Below are positions 1-7,445 of a stretch of 64,000 bases of DNA, piece by piece. The notes below the pieces were generated by a model. It ran no database searches. It was not told where the DNA came from and saw only the letters and a program-made list of their open reading frames with translations. The position numbers and the translations under genes were made by a program. This DNA is from Lactiplantibacillus plantarum (GTDB lineage Bacteria; Bacillota; Bacilli; Lactobacillales; Lactobacillaceae), in assembly GCF_014131735.1 (NCBI RefSeq), contig NZ_CP039121.1, positions 930,001-994,000 on the forward strand. Direction: 5' to 3'. Position 1 is the stretch's first letter; each line of letters begins with the position of its first letter.

Positions 1-762
1 TATTACGTCCAAATGCAAGATGAACTGGTCGCAGGGCTCTTAGCGGCTGATACGGTCGTGACATTGACCGATTATGATTGGGAAGGCTACTCACGTTTTA
101 ACGCCCATACGGTCAAGTTCTATAATCCACCGACCATGCAAGCTCATGGTCAGCAGGCCGACTTGGCGCAACATATCATTGCCTACACTGGTCGTATTGA
201 CCTGCAACATAAGGGGCTCGATTATTTGTTGACAGTTGCGCGAGCCTTGCCCGATGATTGGCAAATTGCAGTCGCAGGGACTGGTCCCGAAGACCAATTA
301 GCGACGTTCAATCGGTTGATGGCTGAACTCGATGTTCGTGACCGCATTATTTATCGGGGTGCGCTGAAAGATACTGAGTTACGGGCGCATTATCAACAGG
401 CGAGTGTCTTCATGATGACTTCGCGTTGGGAAGGGATGCCATTAGTTATGGGGGAAGCGATGACGATGGGGTTACCGATCGTCTCAATGTGGAATACTGG
501 CTCAGCCGAGTACTTGCAGGGTGGCCAGTACGGTGTGTTGACTCCGGCCCGCGATGTTAATGCTCTGATTACTGGCTTAATGCCACTGTTAACTGATTTT
601 GACTGTCGCGCTGAATATGCCGCGCGCGCTCGGCAACGCAGTCATGACTTTACCTTGAGCAAGATTGTCCGGCAGTGGCTGGCACTATTGAATCGCCAAT
701 ATGTTCCGCAAACGGTCGTCGAATCAAATTGGCCTGCGGATTTGAGTAGTGGGGGACATTAG
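1..762 (+). CDS. GT4 family glycosyltransferase, C-terminal part
   Basis: The frame is open from the first base of the window, so the N-terminus lies outside; about 253 residues are visible. The visible part is a GT-B C-terminal domain: a conserved YTGRID...KGLDYLL segment followed by the EX7E motif of GT4 enzymes (E-GMPLVMG-E) that binds the nucleotide-sugar donor. Such enzymes transfer a sugar from an activated donor to a glycan, lipid or protein in the cytoplasm. The acceptor cannot be told from this fragment. A terminator follows within 30 bases, so this is the last gene of its unit. Confidence 0.88.
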   Translation, partial: YYVQMQDELVAGLLAADTVVTLTDYDWEGYSRFNAHTVKFYNPPTMQAHGQQADLAQHIIAYTGRIDLQHKGLDYLLTVARALPDDWQIAVAGTGPEDQLATFNRLMAELDVRDRIIYRGALKDTELRAHYQQASVFMMTSRWEGMPLVMGEAMTMGLPIVSMWNTGSAEYLQGGQYGVLTPARDVNALITGLMPLLTDFDCRAEYAARARQRSHDFTLSKIVRQWLALLNRQYVPQTVVESNWPADLSSGGH

Positions 763-786
763 CCTGTCATAGCGGTCATGATAATC

Positions 787-827
787 GCTCAGTACTTAGG
801 ACCTGAATGGTCGGTGCTGAGCTTTTT
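787..827 (+). terminator. Intrinsic terminator after the glycosyltransferase
   Basis: GCTCAG...CTGAGC hairpin with GGACC/GGTC pairing in the upper stem, followed directly by a run of six T. Confidence 0.75.
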
Positions 828-971
828 TGTCATTGATGGTGGGGATTTTCTTTGGATAGAACTATTATATAAAAGTTATGAATTCTATTAATCAATTTGC
901 AAACGCGTGACGACTTTGATACACTCAATCAAAAGGTCAGCCGTGCCTGACCGCATTGGAGGAGCTTGCTA

Positions 972-1169
972 TTGAAGACAACGTGGCTGGCTAGTTTACT
1001 AGTCACAATCTTTTGGGGCGCCGTATTGGGGCTCGTTGTAACGTATTTAGGTGGGGCGATGGTCGAGGCTTTGACCGCCACCCCCATCGTTCGTGAACCA
1101 TTCAAAGCCATGGCGGTGGGTATCATATTGGCAGTGATGAGTGGGTTATTAGTGACAACGCACCATTAA
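972..1169 (+). CDS. Small membrane protein (DUF2929-like)
   Basis: A 65-residue protein. The TTG at 972 is preferred because GGAGGAG (958-964) sits 7 bases upstream; a TTG two codons earlier has poor spacing. It has two hydrophobic segments (about residues 5-27 and 46-60) joined by a short polar loop. The size and two-helix layout resemble the small Firmicutes membrane proteins grouped as DUF2929; that assignment is by resemblance only. It appears to stand alone, with a terminator 57 bases downstream. Function unknown. Confidence 0.7.
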   Translation: MKTTWLASLLVTIFWGAVLGLVVTYLGGAMVEALTATPIVREPFKAMAVGIILAVMSGLLVTTHH

Positions 1170-1225
1170 GAACTGTATGCTGGCTTTAAGGGCGCTTAGC
1201 CGACCGTTAACAAGCTTGATAAATT

Positions 1226-1270
1226 AAAAATGATTCGCCTTCTTGTCAGAGGAAGGTGAATCATTTTTTA
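1226..1270. terminator. Bidirectional terminator
   Basis: AAAAATGATTC-CCTTC stem paired with GAAGG-GAATCATTTTT around a 9-base loop. A-run on one side and T-run on the other allow use from both strands, between the convergent genes at 972 and 1332. Confidence 0.8.
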
Positions 1271-1331
1271 GTGTAGATGAATCACGGGGTTCAATGGTGA
1301 ACTAACTGTCCGGAGTGCGTTGCGCAAATGC

Positions 1332-1652
1332 TCACGATTTGGATAGTCGGAGTAGTTTGAGTAACGTACCGGCAAGTTCTTCACGTTGATGGGCTGGCAG
1401 ATCACTCAGGTAGTCGAGTAATGCAACAACATTAGGTGATTGGAGAAGCTCGTCGCGAAAGAAGTCCGCTATTTTTAAATTCAGAGTTTCAGCGATTGCG
1501 GTCAAACTTTGTAGTTTAATGTTATCGACCTTACCACGTTCGAGTCGAGAAATTAGCGAGATTGAAACATTCGATTGTTCGGCCAATTGCTCGATGGTGA
1601 TGCCGTGTTGCTGTCGGCGTTGCCGAATGATTTTGCCTATCTCGGTTAACAT
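1332..1652 (-). CDS. XRE family transcriptional regulator
   Basis: A 106-residue protein. Residues 4-60 form a Cro/CI helix-turn-helix: IGKIIRQRRQQHGITIEQLAEQ is helices 1-2 and VSISLISRLERGK the recognition helix. The C-terminal 45 residues are helical and may mediate dimerisation. It is transcribed away from the zinc-ribbon cluster that begins at 2055, with 402 bases between them containing inverted repeats (one at 1731-1752). A role as autoregulator, or regulator of that cluster, is inference from position. Confidence 0.88.
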   Translation of the reverse strand: MLTEIGKIIRQRRQQHGITIEQLAEQSNVSISLISRLERGKVDNIKLQSLTAIAETLNLKIADFFRDELLQSPNVVALLDYLSDLPAHQREELAGTLLKLLRLSKS

Positions 1653-2054
1653 GGGAATCCTCCTTAATCCATTAAGCGTCTTAGCACTAATTTTAGAGGT
1701 TTCGCTATGCTTGAAACAGAGCTGTAAGTACCTTATAAGTACCGTTATAAGGTCATTAAAGCTTTTGATACGTGATGCTAATTAAATCACGTTACTTTGC
1801 TTTCAGTTATCGAACTCATGCTGAATTTGTGATCCGTTGAATGTGACAAAGCAATTATTAGGTTACGGTTAATGATAAAATAGCAACATACTATAAAGGT
1901 CTTTAAATACTTCTTTTAGTCGTATATAATGTTATTAAAGCTTTGTTATAACGCTATTAAATAATTAGTATAGCTTGCAAAGCAGAATAGAAATCAGAGT
2001 GTTGGGAGGAGCTTATTTCATCGGATGTCAAATTAATGGAGGAGTGTACCAAAA
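1653..2054. other. AT-rich divergent regulatory region
   Basis: 402 bases without a gene, between the XRE regulator (minus) and the zinc-ribbon cluster (plus). It holds the inverted repeat at 1731-1752, two copies of the motif ATTAAAGCTTT (about 1755 and 1934), a TATAAT at 1925-1930 suited to the plus-strand cluster, and a weaker GCTAT...ATAGC inverted repeat at 1953-1974. No open frame looks coding. Confidence 0.6.
1731..1752. promoter_or_regulatory. Candidate operator, 8-6-8 inverted repeat
   Basis: CCTTATAA-gtaccg-TTATAAGG, a perfect 8-base inverted repeat about 80 bases upstream of the XRE regulator start. Location and symmetry suit a dimeric HTH regulator; the binding protein is not known. 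Confidence 0.45.
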
Positions 2055-3173
2055 ATGAAAATATGTCCAAATTGTCAGCATGAAAATGAGGCTGATAATG
2101 TTTTTTGCGAAAATTGCGGAGCGGATCTGACTCATATTGACAGTGCTGAACGAACGCAAGCCAGTGGAACGGAGCAGAAACTCGGGGATTCAAGGCAATA
2201 TCAAGCTCATAAACCAGCTAAGACGCAGCAATCAAGGTGGTTGCGAATCAGTGGAAGCGTGCTCGCAGTCGTCATTATTGTGGGAGGTGGATTTGGGTTT
2301 TATCAATATCACACTGGTAAAAATCAGCAGATTGCCGCGGAAGTCGAAATGATGACTAGTAATAAGCCCACGACATTGTCGAAACACTTAGTTAGCGATA
2401 ATACTGGGTTAAAAATCACAAAACAGTCCGTAAAGCCCTTAATGACCTATATCCAAAAACATCCCCAGTACGCACAAGATCTGAAAACAGACTTACAACA
2501 TAACGGTTATTCTAGTGATCACACGTTTGTTGTTAAGCAAATCGGAACTAAGTGGACACTATTCCCAACTTACAAATTACGCGTCACCACGATGCAGCCG
2601 TTAATCACGACCAATCTAAAAAATGCCACACTGGAAGCAAATGACATCGAATTGGTGACCACCGAAAGTGCGCATACCACTTATAAGGTTGGTCCGCTGT
2701 TTCCGGGGACCTATATGTTTAAACTAAGTAATTCTGACACGACAATCACGCACAAGGTTAATCTGATGGGGCACGCGAACGTCCATGAATTAATTTCGTT
2801 AGTTGCGAATAAAAAGGCAGCGACAACGTCAACGGCGAATACTGACACCAAAGCTACCACTGCCAGTGATGAATCAGACTCGAGTTTAATCAACAGCGAG
2901 AGTGAATCGCAGAGTGGTACGGGCAGTGCTTATGATGATTTGTCTAGTTCAGCTCAGACAGCTGTGTCAGAAATTGCCGCGGCTACCGGTGGGGATATTA
3001 GTGATTATGATTATACGGCGAGTGAACCACACACGGATGTGTATGAAATTAAATGCTATGTTAGTGGTACTAATGATTTAGCAGATACTTATCGATATGA
3101 TGATGTTAATGATATTCTAGCGCGCTACAACACGAGTACCGGTAAGTTTGAAACGGTAGATTCAAATGATTAA
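2055..3173 (+). CDS. Zinc-ribbon membrane protein, TcaA-like
   Basis: A 372-residue protein. Residues 4-25 form a zinc ribbon (CPNC...CENC); one membrane helix lies at about 65-85, so the ribbon is cytoplasmic and the rest extracellular. The external part (about 90-260) resembles the extracellular repeats of the TcaA/YvbJ family, which is linked to cell-wall antibiotic response in staphylococci. A Ser/Thr-rich linker (about 260-300) leads to a final folded domain of about 70 residues. GGAGGAG at 2038 supports the ATG. It is first in a co-directional cluster with the genes at 3208 and 4178. The envelope-sensing role is inference. Confidence 0.75.
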   Translation: MKICPNCQHENEADNVFCENCGADLTHIDSAERTQASGTEQKLGDSRQYQAHKPAKTQQSRWLRISGSVLAVVIIVGGGFGFYQYHTGKNQQIAAEVEMMTSNKPTTLSKHLVSDNTGLKITKQSVKPLMTYIQKHPQYAQDLKTDLQHNGYSSDHTFVVKQIGTKWTLFPTYKLRVTTMQPLITTNLKNATLEANDIELVTTESAHTTYKVGPLFPGTYMFKLSNSDTTITHKVNLMGHANVHELISLVANKKAATTSTANTDTKATTASDESDSSLINSESESQSGTGSAYDDLSSSAQTAVSEIAAATGGDISDYDYTASEPHTDVYEIKCYVSGTNDLADTYRYDDVNDILARYNTSTGKFETVDSND

Positions 3174-3207
3174 CGAGAAATTTATGATTAATTTGGAGGA
3201 TGTTTAA

Positions 3208-4083
3208 ATGAATAAGCAGGCACTTTTTTGCTCGCAGTGTGGCAATCAACTGAAAGCCGGGGCGAAGTTTTGCCCGAAATGTGGTGCTGTGGTTGCCCCA
3301 AACCAGGAAATTCCGGATCAAGGGCAGTCAGTTGCCGAATCCGAGAATACGGTTGAACGTAGTAGTGATGATACCGTCAATAAAATTTTGACCACAGATA
3401 CCGTCCAACATGTCAAAAAGTTCTCTGGAAGCTACTTTTCGTGGTTTAAGATGACGATCCGGCATCCCGGTCATCCGATTGAACCGACTAATCGGTACTT
3501 TGGACTAACTTCGATCGGTCTTGAGGCCTTTTTACTGGTTTTATCAATTGCGTTAATCTTACGTAAGGCACAAAATGTCGCCAATGATTTTACTAGTTCA
3601 TTGACTGGTGGTAGTTCGGAAGCTGCGATTCATGCTGGCAGCTTTATCCTAAAAACGAGTATGCTGGTGTTTTTCATGGTTCTTGGGATATATGCGATTT
3701 ATGTTAGCATTGCCTATGCCTTTCGCCGCGTTGTTAATACTGGTTCGATGCAATTTAGTGATTTTATCAATCAATTTGCAGCAATTACGAATTTGATTCT
3801 AATCTTTAATCTACTCACGTTGCTTTTGACGATTCTCACTGGAACTGGTAATTTTTCTGGCATGACTGGATTGTTCTTCTTTATGATCCCAACCATCGGG
3901 ATTATGAATCTGGCATTTATTTATATCATTATTGATAATGTTGTGAAGCCCCATATTGACAAATTTTATGCGTTAATCATTGCTGAAATCGCATTAGGTT
4001 TTGCACTATCTGTTTATGTCATGATATTAGCCGTTTTAGGTGGCAATATGCTTTTCTCACAACTATCGTCACTATTTTCGTAA
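3208..4083 (+). CDS. Zinc-ribbon domain multi-pass membrane protein
   Basis: A 291-residue protein. The N-terminal zinc ribbon has two CxxC pairs (CSQC at about 9-12, CPKC at about 24-27). A polar linker of about 60 residues leads to five or so hydrophobic segments from about residue 95 to the C-terminus. GGAGG lies 10 bases before the ATG. It follows the TcaA-like gene by 34 bases, and the two share the ribbon-plus-membrane plan, so they may work in one envelope complex. No specific family function is recognised. Confidence 0.75.
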   Translation: MNKQALFCSQCGNQLKAGAKFCPKCGAVVAPNQEIPDQGQSVAESENTVERSSDDTVNKILTTDTVQHVKKFSGSYFSWFKMTIRHPGHPIEPTNRYFGLTSIGLEAFLLVLSIALILRKAQNVANDFTSSLTGGSSEAAIHAGSFILKTSMLVFFMVLGIYAIYVSIAYAFRRVVNTGSMQFSDFINQFAAITNLILIFNLLTLLLTILTGTGNFSGMTGLFFFMIPTIGIMNLAFIYIIIDNVVKPHIDKFYALIIAEIALGFALSVYVMILAVLGGNMLFSQLSSLFS

Positions 4084-4177
4084 GCGTTAGTACCGTCGGA
4101 TTACCGCCGTGACGGATTAGTTAATTTTTAAAGAGACGATGCCATGGATTCAGAGCGGAAAAAAAGGGGACCAGATT

Positions 4178-5332
4178 TTGAAAAAAAGTGAAACTGTCTG
4201 TATCAGTCTGCTGTTACTGTTATTTATTAGCGGTTGTGGTAGCTCACAGCAGGCCTCGCAAGCGTCACATGCGGATAAGAAGCATGGCGTTAGTGTGGTC
4301 AAAGTGAAGCCCAAAGTGATTACTGATAAGGCGCACAAAACAAATGATGCAACTAAGGCAACGAGTACGTCAGTCAACGCAAGTTCTCAGTCGACAAAAA
4401 CAACGTCTCAACAACGGGGGGCTACGACTATGAATCTTAATGAGATCAGTCAGGGCTCCTATGGGAGTTTGTTAGGTGACTGGAAGGAAGTTGCTAGTAG
4501 TGTCAATAAGCATGATACTAAGGGCGATGTTTGGCAATCTCCCGAGGCTGGCGCTAAATTAACCGTAAAAGACACGAAAATCAGTGACGGTGAAATAGCC
4601 TTAGCAAGTGGGAAATTTGAAGATGCGAATGGTGATGAAGAGGCTGTTACTACTACCATCAAACAGGAAAAAGGCGCACTGCATATTGATGGTGATATCG
4701 GTGCAGCTGCCGTCACGTACTGGTTTTATCCAAAGGGAGTTGCAATCAGTGGCTGGGGTGATAACGTTCCTGCCACCATTAAGACGGATACTGAGCGAAT
4801 CATAACGCGCACAAGTAATAATTCTTATGTAAAAGTTTTTGAACGTCAAACGACCGCCGCCAATACGGGAAACCGCAAGTCGACAATGGCGCTCGGCCAG
4901 ATTAAAACTGGTGATTATTCAAGTTTGAATGGGACTTGGCAAAATGGACAAGGAAATCAAATCAAGATTCATAATCAGCGGATGAAATTTAGCGATTTTG
5001 GCCTGACGCAAGACGCTACTCCGGGGACGATTACTAAACTCAAAATGGATGTGCCATCATTAGATGATCAGCAAGGAAATTCTAAGACGGTTGATGGATT
5101 GAAGTATCATCAACAATTAACTTATCAAACCTCAAATGGTGCCAGCATGCTTCAAGGCAGTTTTTCAATATCAGGCTCATCTGGCGGACTTTATGATGTG
5201 GTATTTATGCCCGGTGGAAATAATGCTGACCTAAATAATGGTGATAGTAGTCGGGACCGTATCGTAGCGTTAGGAACGCAAAATGATCCCCAAAACATTC
5301 CAAGTGATAAGATTTATTATCGCTCAAATTAA
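4178..5332 (+). CDS. Lipoprotein with two DUF6287-like domains
   Basis: The start is placed at TTG 4178: AAAGGGGA lies 7 bases upstream and the resulting 384-residue protein begins with a clean lipoprotein signal (LKKSETVCISLLLLLFISGC; lipobox ISGC, lipidated Cys at residue 20). An upstream ATG at 4139 would add 13 polar residues before the signal. After a Ser/Thr/Lys-rich linker there are two similar domains, opening MNLNEISQGSYGSLLGDWK (about 99) and MALGQIKTGDYSSLNGTWQ (about 238). This opening is typical of the DUF6287 family of lactobacilli. It is third in the zinc-ribbon cluster and probably works at the outer membrane face. Biochemical function unknown. Confidence 0.78.
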   Translation: MKKSETVCISLLLLLFISGCGSSQQASQASHADKKHGVSVVKVKPKVITDKAHKTNDATKATSTSVNASSQSTKTTSQQRGATTMNLNEISQGSYGSLLGDWKEVASSVNKHDTKGDVWQSPEAGAKLTVKDTKISDGEIALASGKFEDANGDEEAVTTTIKQEKGALHIDGDIGAAAVTYWFYPKGVAISGWGDNVPATIKTDTERIITRTSNNSYVKVFERQTTAANTGNRKSTMALGQIKTGDYSSLNGTWQNGQGNQIKIHNQRMKFSDFGLTQDATPGTITKLKMDVPSLDDQQGNSKTVDGLKYHQQLTYQTSNGASMLQGSFSISGSSGGLYDVVFMPGGNNADLNNGDSSRDRIVALGTQNDPQNIPSDKIYYRSN

Positions 5333-5385
5333 CAGTTTAGAGGCATAATTAAGCTCTTTTTGGCTAAGATAAATATGCAGGTGTC

Positions 5386-5416
5386 AAAAAAAGGAAGCTC
5401 ACTGAGCTTCCTTTTT
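5386..5416. terminator. Bidirectional terminator closing the zinc-ribbon cluster
   Basis: AAAAAAAGGAAGCTC-ACT-GAGCTTCCTTTTT: 10-base GC-containing stem, tight loop, A- and T-runs on the two sides. Confidence 0.88.
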
Positions 5417-5496
5417 GGACCCTTCAAGATAGATACTTTCACAACAGTTTGATGGCAAGCGCCGGTAGCCATCTGAATGAAGTTGAACTTGCTTAG

Positions 5497-6399
5497 TCAG
5501 TAGCGCTCGATTAAATGCGGACTATTAAATAAACTTGGCAATGGGGCCGGTACCGTCACCCGTGTGGTGCTAAATGGAAGTTGTAGATCCAACAATTGGG
5601 CATGTAACATCAGCCGAGGCGCCGACTCCGCTTGCGAGTCGTAAAGTGGATCACCGATAATCGGGTGGTCACTGGCGGCCAAGTGGACCCGTAGCTGATG
5701 GGTACGGCCAGTATGCAGGGTCAGTTTAACTAAACTCTGATGGGCGGTTGTTGCACATACTTCGTAGTCGGTGAGTGCTGGCTGGGCATCGGCCGTGTTG
5801 ACCCAGCGTTTGCGTTTGTCGGTAGCATCGTGACCGATTGGCGCGGTGAAATGCCCAGTTGGCGTGGTAAAGTGACCACGTACCCAGGCATAATAAGTCC
5901 GGCGAATTTGCTTGTCACTGATTAAGCGGTCTAAAATCGGGACGACGACCGGGTTCAATGCGACTAGCATCGCACCAGAAGTCATCTGATCGAGCCGGTG
6001 AACCATGTATGGTACCTGCTGAGTTGGTTGGAGTGTGGCTGCTAGGTCATTTAAAATTGATCCGGTTTCACCTGGTTGATTAGGATGCGATTTCACGCCA
6101 GCGGGTTTATCAACGACTAACAGATCGCTGTTTTGATATAAAATCGTGGCTGGGGCCGTGGCAGCCGCAATATAGTTTGAGGTCGGAGTCCGAAAGTCAC
6201 TGGGGATAAACGTCAGCGTCAGGCAATCACCAGTATTGACGAGTTGTGCAATCGACGTTGGTGCACCGTTCAGCTGAATCCGCCGCGTTTGGCGTAACTG
6301 GCCCTGAATCCGCTTAGGAATCAGCCAGGTCCGAAGGCAAGCCCGAATCGACTGTTGATTCAAGCTAGACGGGATAGTGAGTTGATAAGTCCAGGTCAT
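5497..6399 (-). CDS. RluA-family RNA pseudouridine synthase
   Basis: A 300-residue enzyme that converts uridine to pseudouridine in structured RNA. ATG at 6399 is chosen because AAAGGAG lies 7 bases upstream; an in-frame ATG 12 codons earlier has no such site. Residues 15-65 are an S4-like RNA-binding segment. The catalytic motif HRLDQMTSG places the nucleophilic Asp at about residue 137, and DKPAGVKSHP is the usual strand before it. RHQLRVHLA-type residues appear as TGRTHQLRVHLA near 230. The exact target uridine (RluD-like or another) cannot be fixed from sequence. It lies downstream of usp, separated by a terminator. Confidence 0.9.
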   Translation of the reverse strand: MTWTYQLTIPSSLNQQSIRACLRTWLIPKRIQGQLRQTRRIQLNGAPTSIAQLVNTGDCLTLTFIPSDFRTPTSNYIAAATAPATILYQNSDLLVVDKPAGVKSHPNQPGETGSILNDLAATLQPTQQVPYMVHRLDQMTSGAMLVALNPVVVPILDRLISDKQIRRTYYAWVRGHFTTPTGHFTAPIGHDATDKRKRWVNTADAQPALTDYEVCATTAHQSLVKLTLHTGRTHQLRVHLAASDHPIIGDPLYDSQAESAPRLMLHAQLLDLQLPFSTTRVTVPAPLPSLFNSPHLIERY

Positions 6400-6450
6400 G
6401 AATAAAGCTCCTTTATAACGGGGAAGACGGGGCAACGCACGGAAACCACT

Positions 6451-6481
6451 AAAAAAGTCTGGAACGTATCCAGACTTTTTT
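6451..6481. terminator. Bidirectional terminator between usp and the pseudouridine synthase
   Basis: AAAAAAGTCTGGA-acgta-TCCAGACTTTTTT, a near-perfect hairpin flanked by A and T runs. Confidence 0.85.
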
Positions 6482-6482
6482 G

Positions 6483-6944
6483 TTAGTCTTCTTTTTTAGC
6501 GGTCGGCTTAACGATCAAAACGTCACAAATTGCGTTGCGACTGACGTAGGTGGTTACGGAACCGACCATCAAACGTTCAACGGCAGATAAGCCGGTTGAA
6601 CCAATCATAATTAATTCATTATGGTGGTCAGCGGGAAATTCACGCGCGATAACCGTTTTGGGATTACCAAAACGAACATGGACATCAACGTCGGTCACCC
6701 CAGCGTCAATTGTTTGTTGCTTGAGTTCTTCCAAGCGCTTTTGAACGTCTTCCGACAACTTGTAGATGACATCACCACTGACCGCACCGCCGTACGTGTC
6801 ACTAAATTGGTTGACTTCCAACACGTTTAAAATGTCGAGATGGGTCTTGTTACGCTTAGCGACTTCGATGCCCCGCCGAAGAACTTCGTCGGTAGCCTTG
6901 GAGCCATCAACTGGTACCAGGATATTTTGATATTGTTGTAACAT
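6483..6944 (-). CDS. Universal stress protein, UspA family
   Basis: A 153-residue single-domain Usp. The N-terminus NILVPVDGSKATDEVL contains the conserved VPVDGS strand-loop, and the C-terminal GSTGLSAVERLMVGSVTTYV matches the G-2x-G-9x-G(S/T) ATP-binding motif. Such proteins are small cytoplasmic nucleotide-binding dimers induced under stress or carbon limitation; the ligand-dependent role here is unknown. It is monocistronic, bounded by a terminator at its 3' end and a 500-base intergenic region upstream shared with the divergent acm2. Confidence 0.93.
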   Translation of the reverse strand: MLQQYQNILVPVDGSKATDEVLRRGIEVAKRNKTHLDILNVLEVNQFSDTYGGAVSGDVIYKLSEDVQKRLEELKQQTIDAGVTDVDVHVRFGNPKTVIAREFPADHHNELIMIGSTGLSAVERLMVGSVTTYVSRNAICDVLIVKPTAKKED

Positions 6945-7137
6945 AATGGTTACCCCCGTTTGATATGGCTAGTTAATAACTATATTTTAGCATTAATTTT
7001 CAGCAATGTAAGCATTTAAAATCGATTGATTTATTTGATAACTTGAGTTTGTAAGGATAATTATTTTAATGGACTGAAAAATGACTAATTTTTTTCAGTC
7101 GGTACTAGTCATTGAAAAATAATATTCTTCAAGGTCG

Positions 7138-7156
7138 TTAATCGATCAATCAGTCA
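7138..7156. promoter_or_regulatory. Candidate operator copy 1
   Basis: TTAATCGATCAATCAGTCA, matching the palindrome at 7260 at 16 of 19 positions. Confidence 0.35.
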
Positions 7157-7259
7157 CATTTAATTTAAATACAGTAATTGAGAAGCAAGGTGATTTTGGA
7201 AAAGCCCCTGGTCATAACGTCTTGCAGCGATTGTCAATTCGGTCAACGATAACAAATTG

Positions 7260-7279
7260 TTAACTGATCAATCAGTTAA
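7260..7279. promoter_or_regulatory. Candidate operator copy 2, 9-2-9 palindrome
   Basis: TTAACTGAT-CA-ATCAGTTAA, a perfect 9-base inverted repeat centred 65 bases before the acm2 -35 box. It is typical of a dimeric repressor or activator site; the protein is unassigned. Confidence 0.45.
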
Positions 7280-7334
7280 AATGATAACGGTGTCAATCAA
7301 TTGATATTAATAAAATAATTCGAAGCGATCTCGT

Positions 7335-7363
7335 TTGAATGTCCCTCTTCGACATGCTAATAT
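7335..7363 (+). promoter_or_regulatory. acm2 promoter
   Basis: TTGAAT (7335-7340), 17-base spacer, TAATAT (7358-7363), leaving an untranslated leader of about 75 bases before the TTG start. Confidence 0.55.
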
Positions 7364-7445
7364 TATTCTGTAATAGCAGGTGCTACAGGGGAATTAAATC
7401 GGTTGTGCTAACAGCTAACTCACGGAAAGTTTGGGGATTTTAAAA

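Larger units (their letters stand above)
6945..7445. other. Long divergent regulatory region upstream of acm2
   Basis: About 500 bases without a gene. It contains a GACTGAAAAA/TTTTTCAGTC inverted repeat (7072-7100), two copies of a palindromic motif (7138-7156 and 7260-7279) and the likely acm2 promoter at 7335-7363. The length and number of elements suggest more regulation than usual for a housekeeping gene. Confidence 0.6.
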
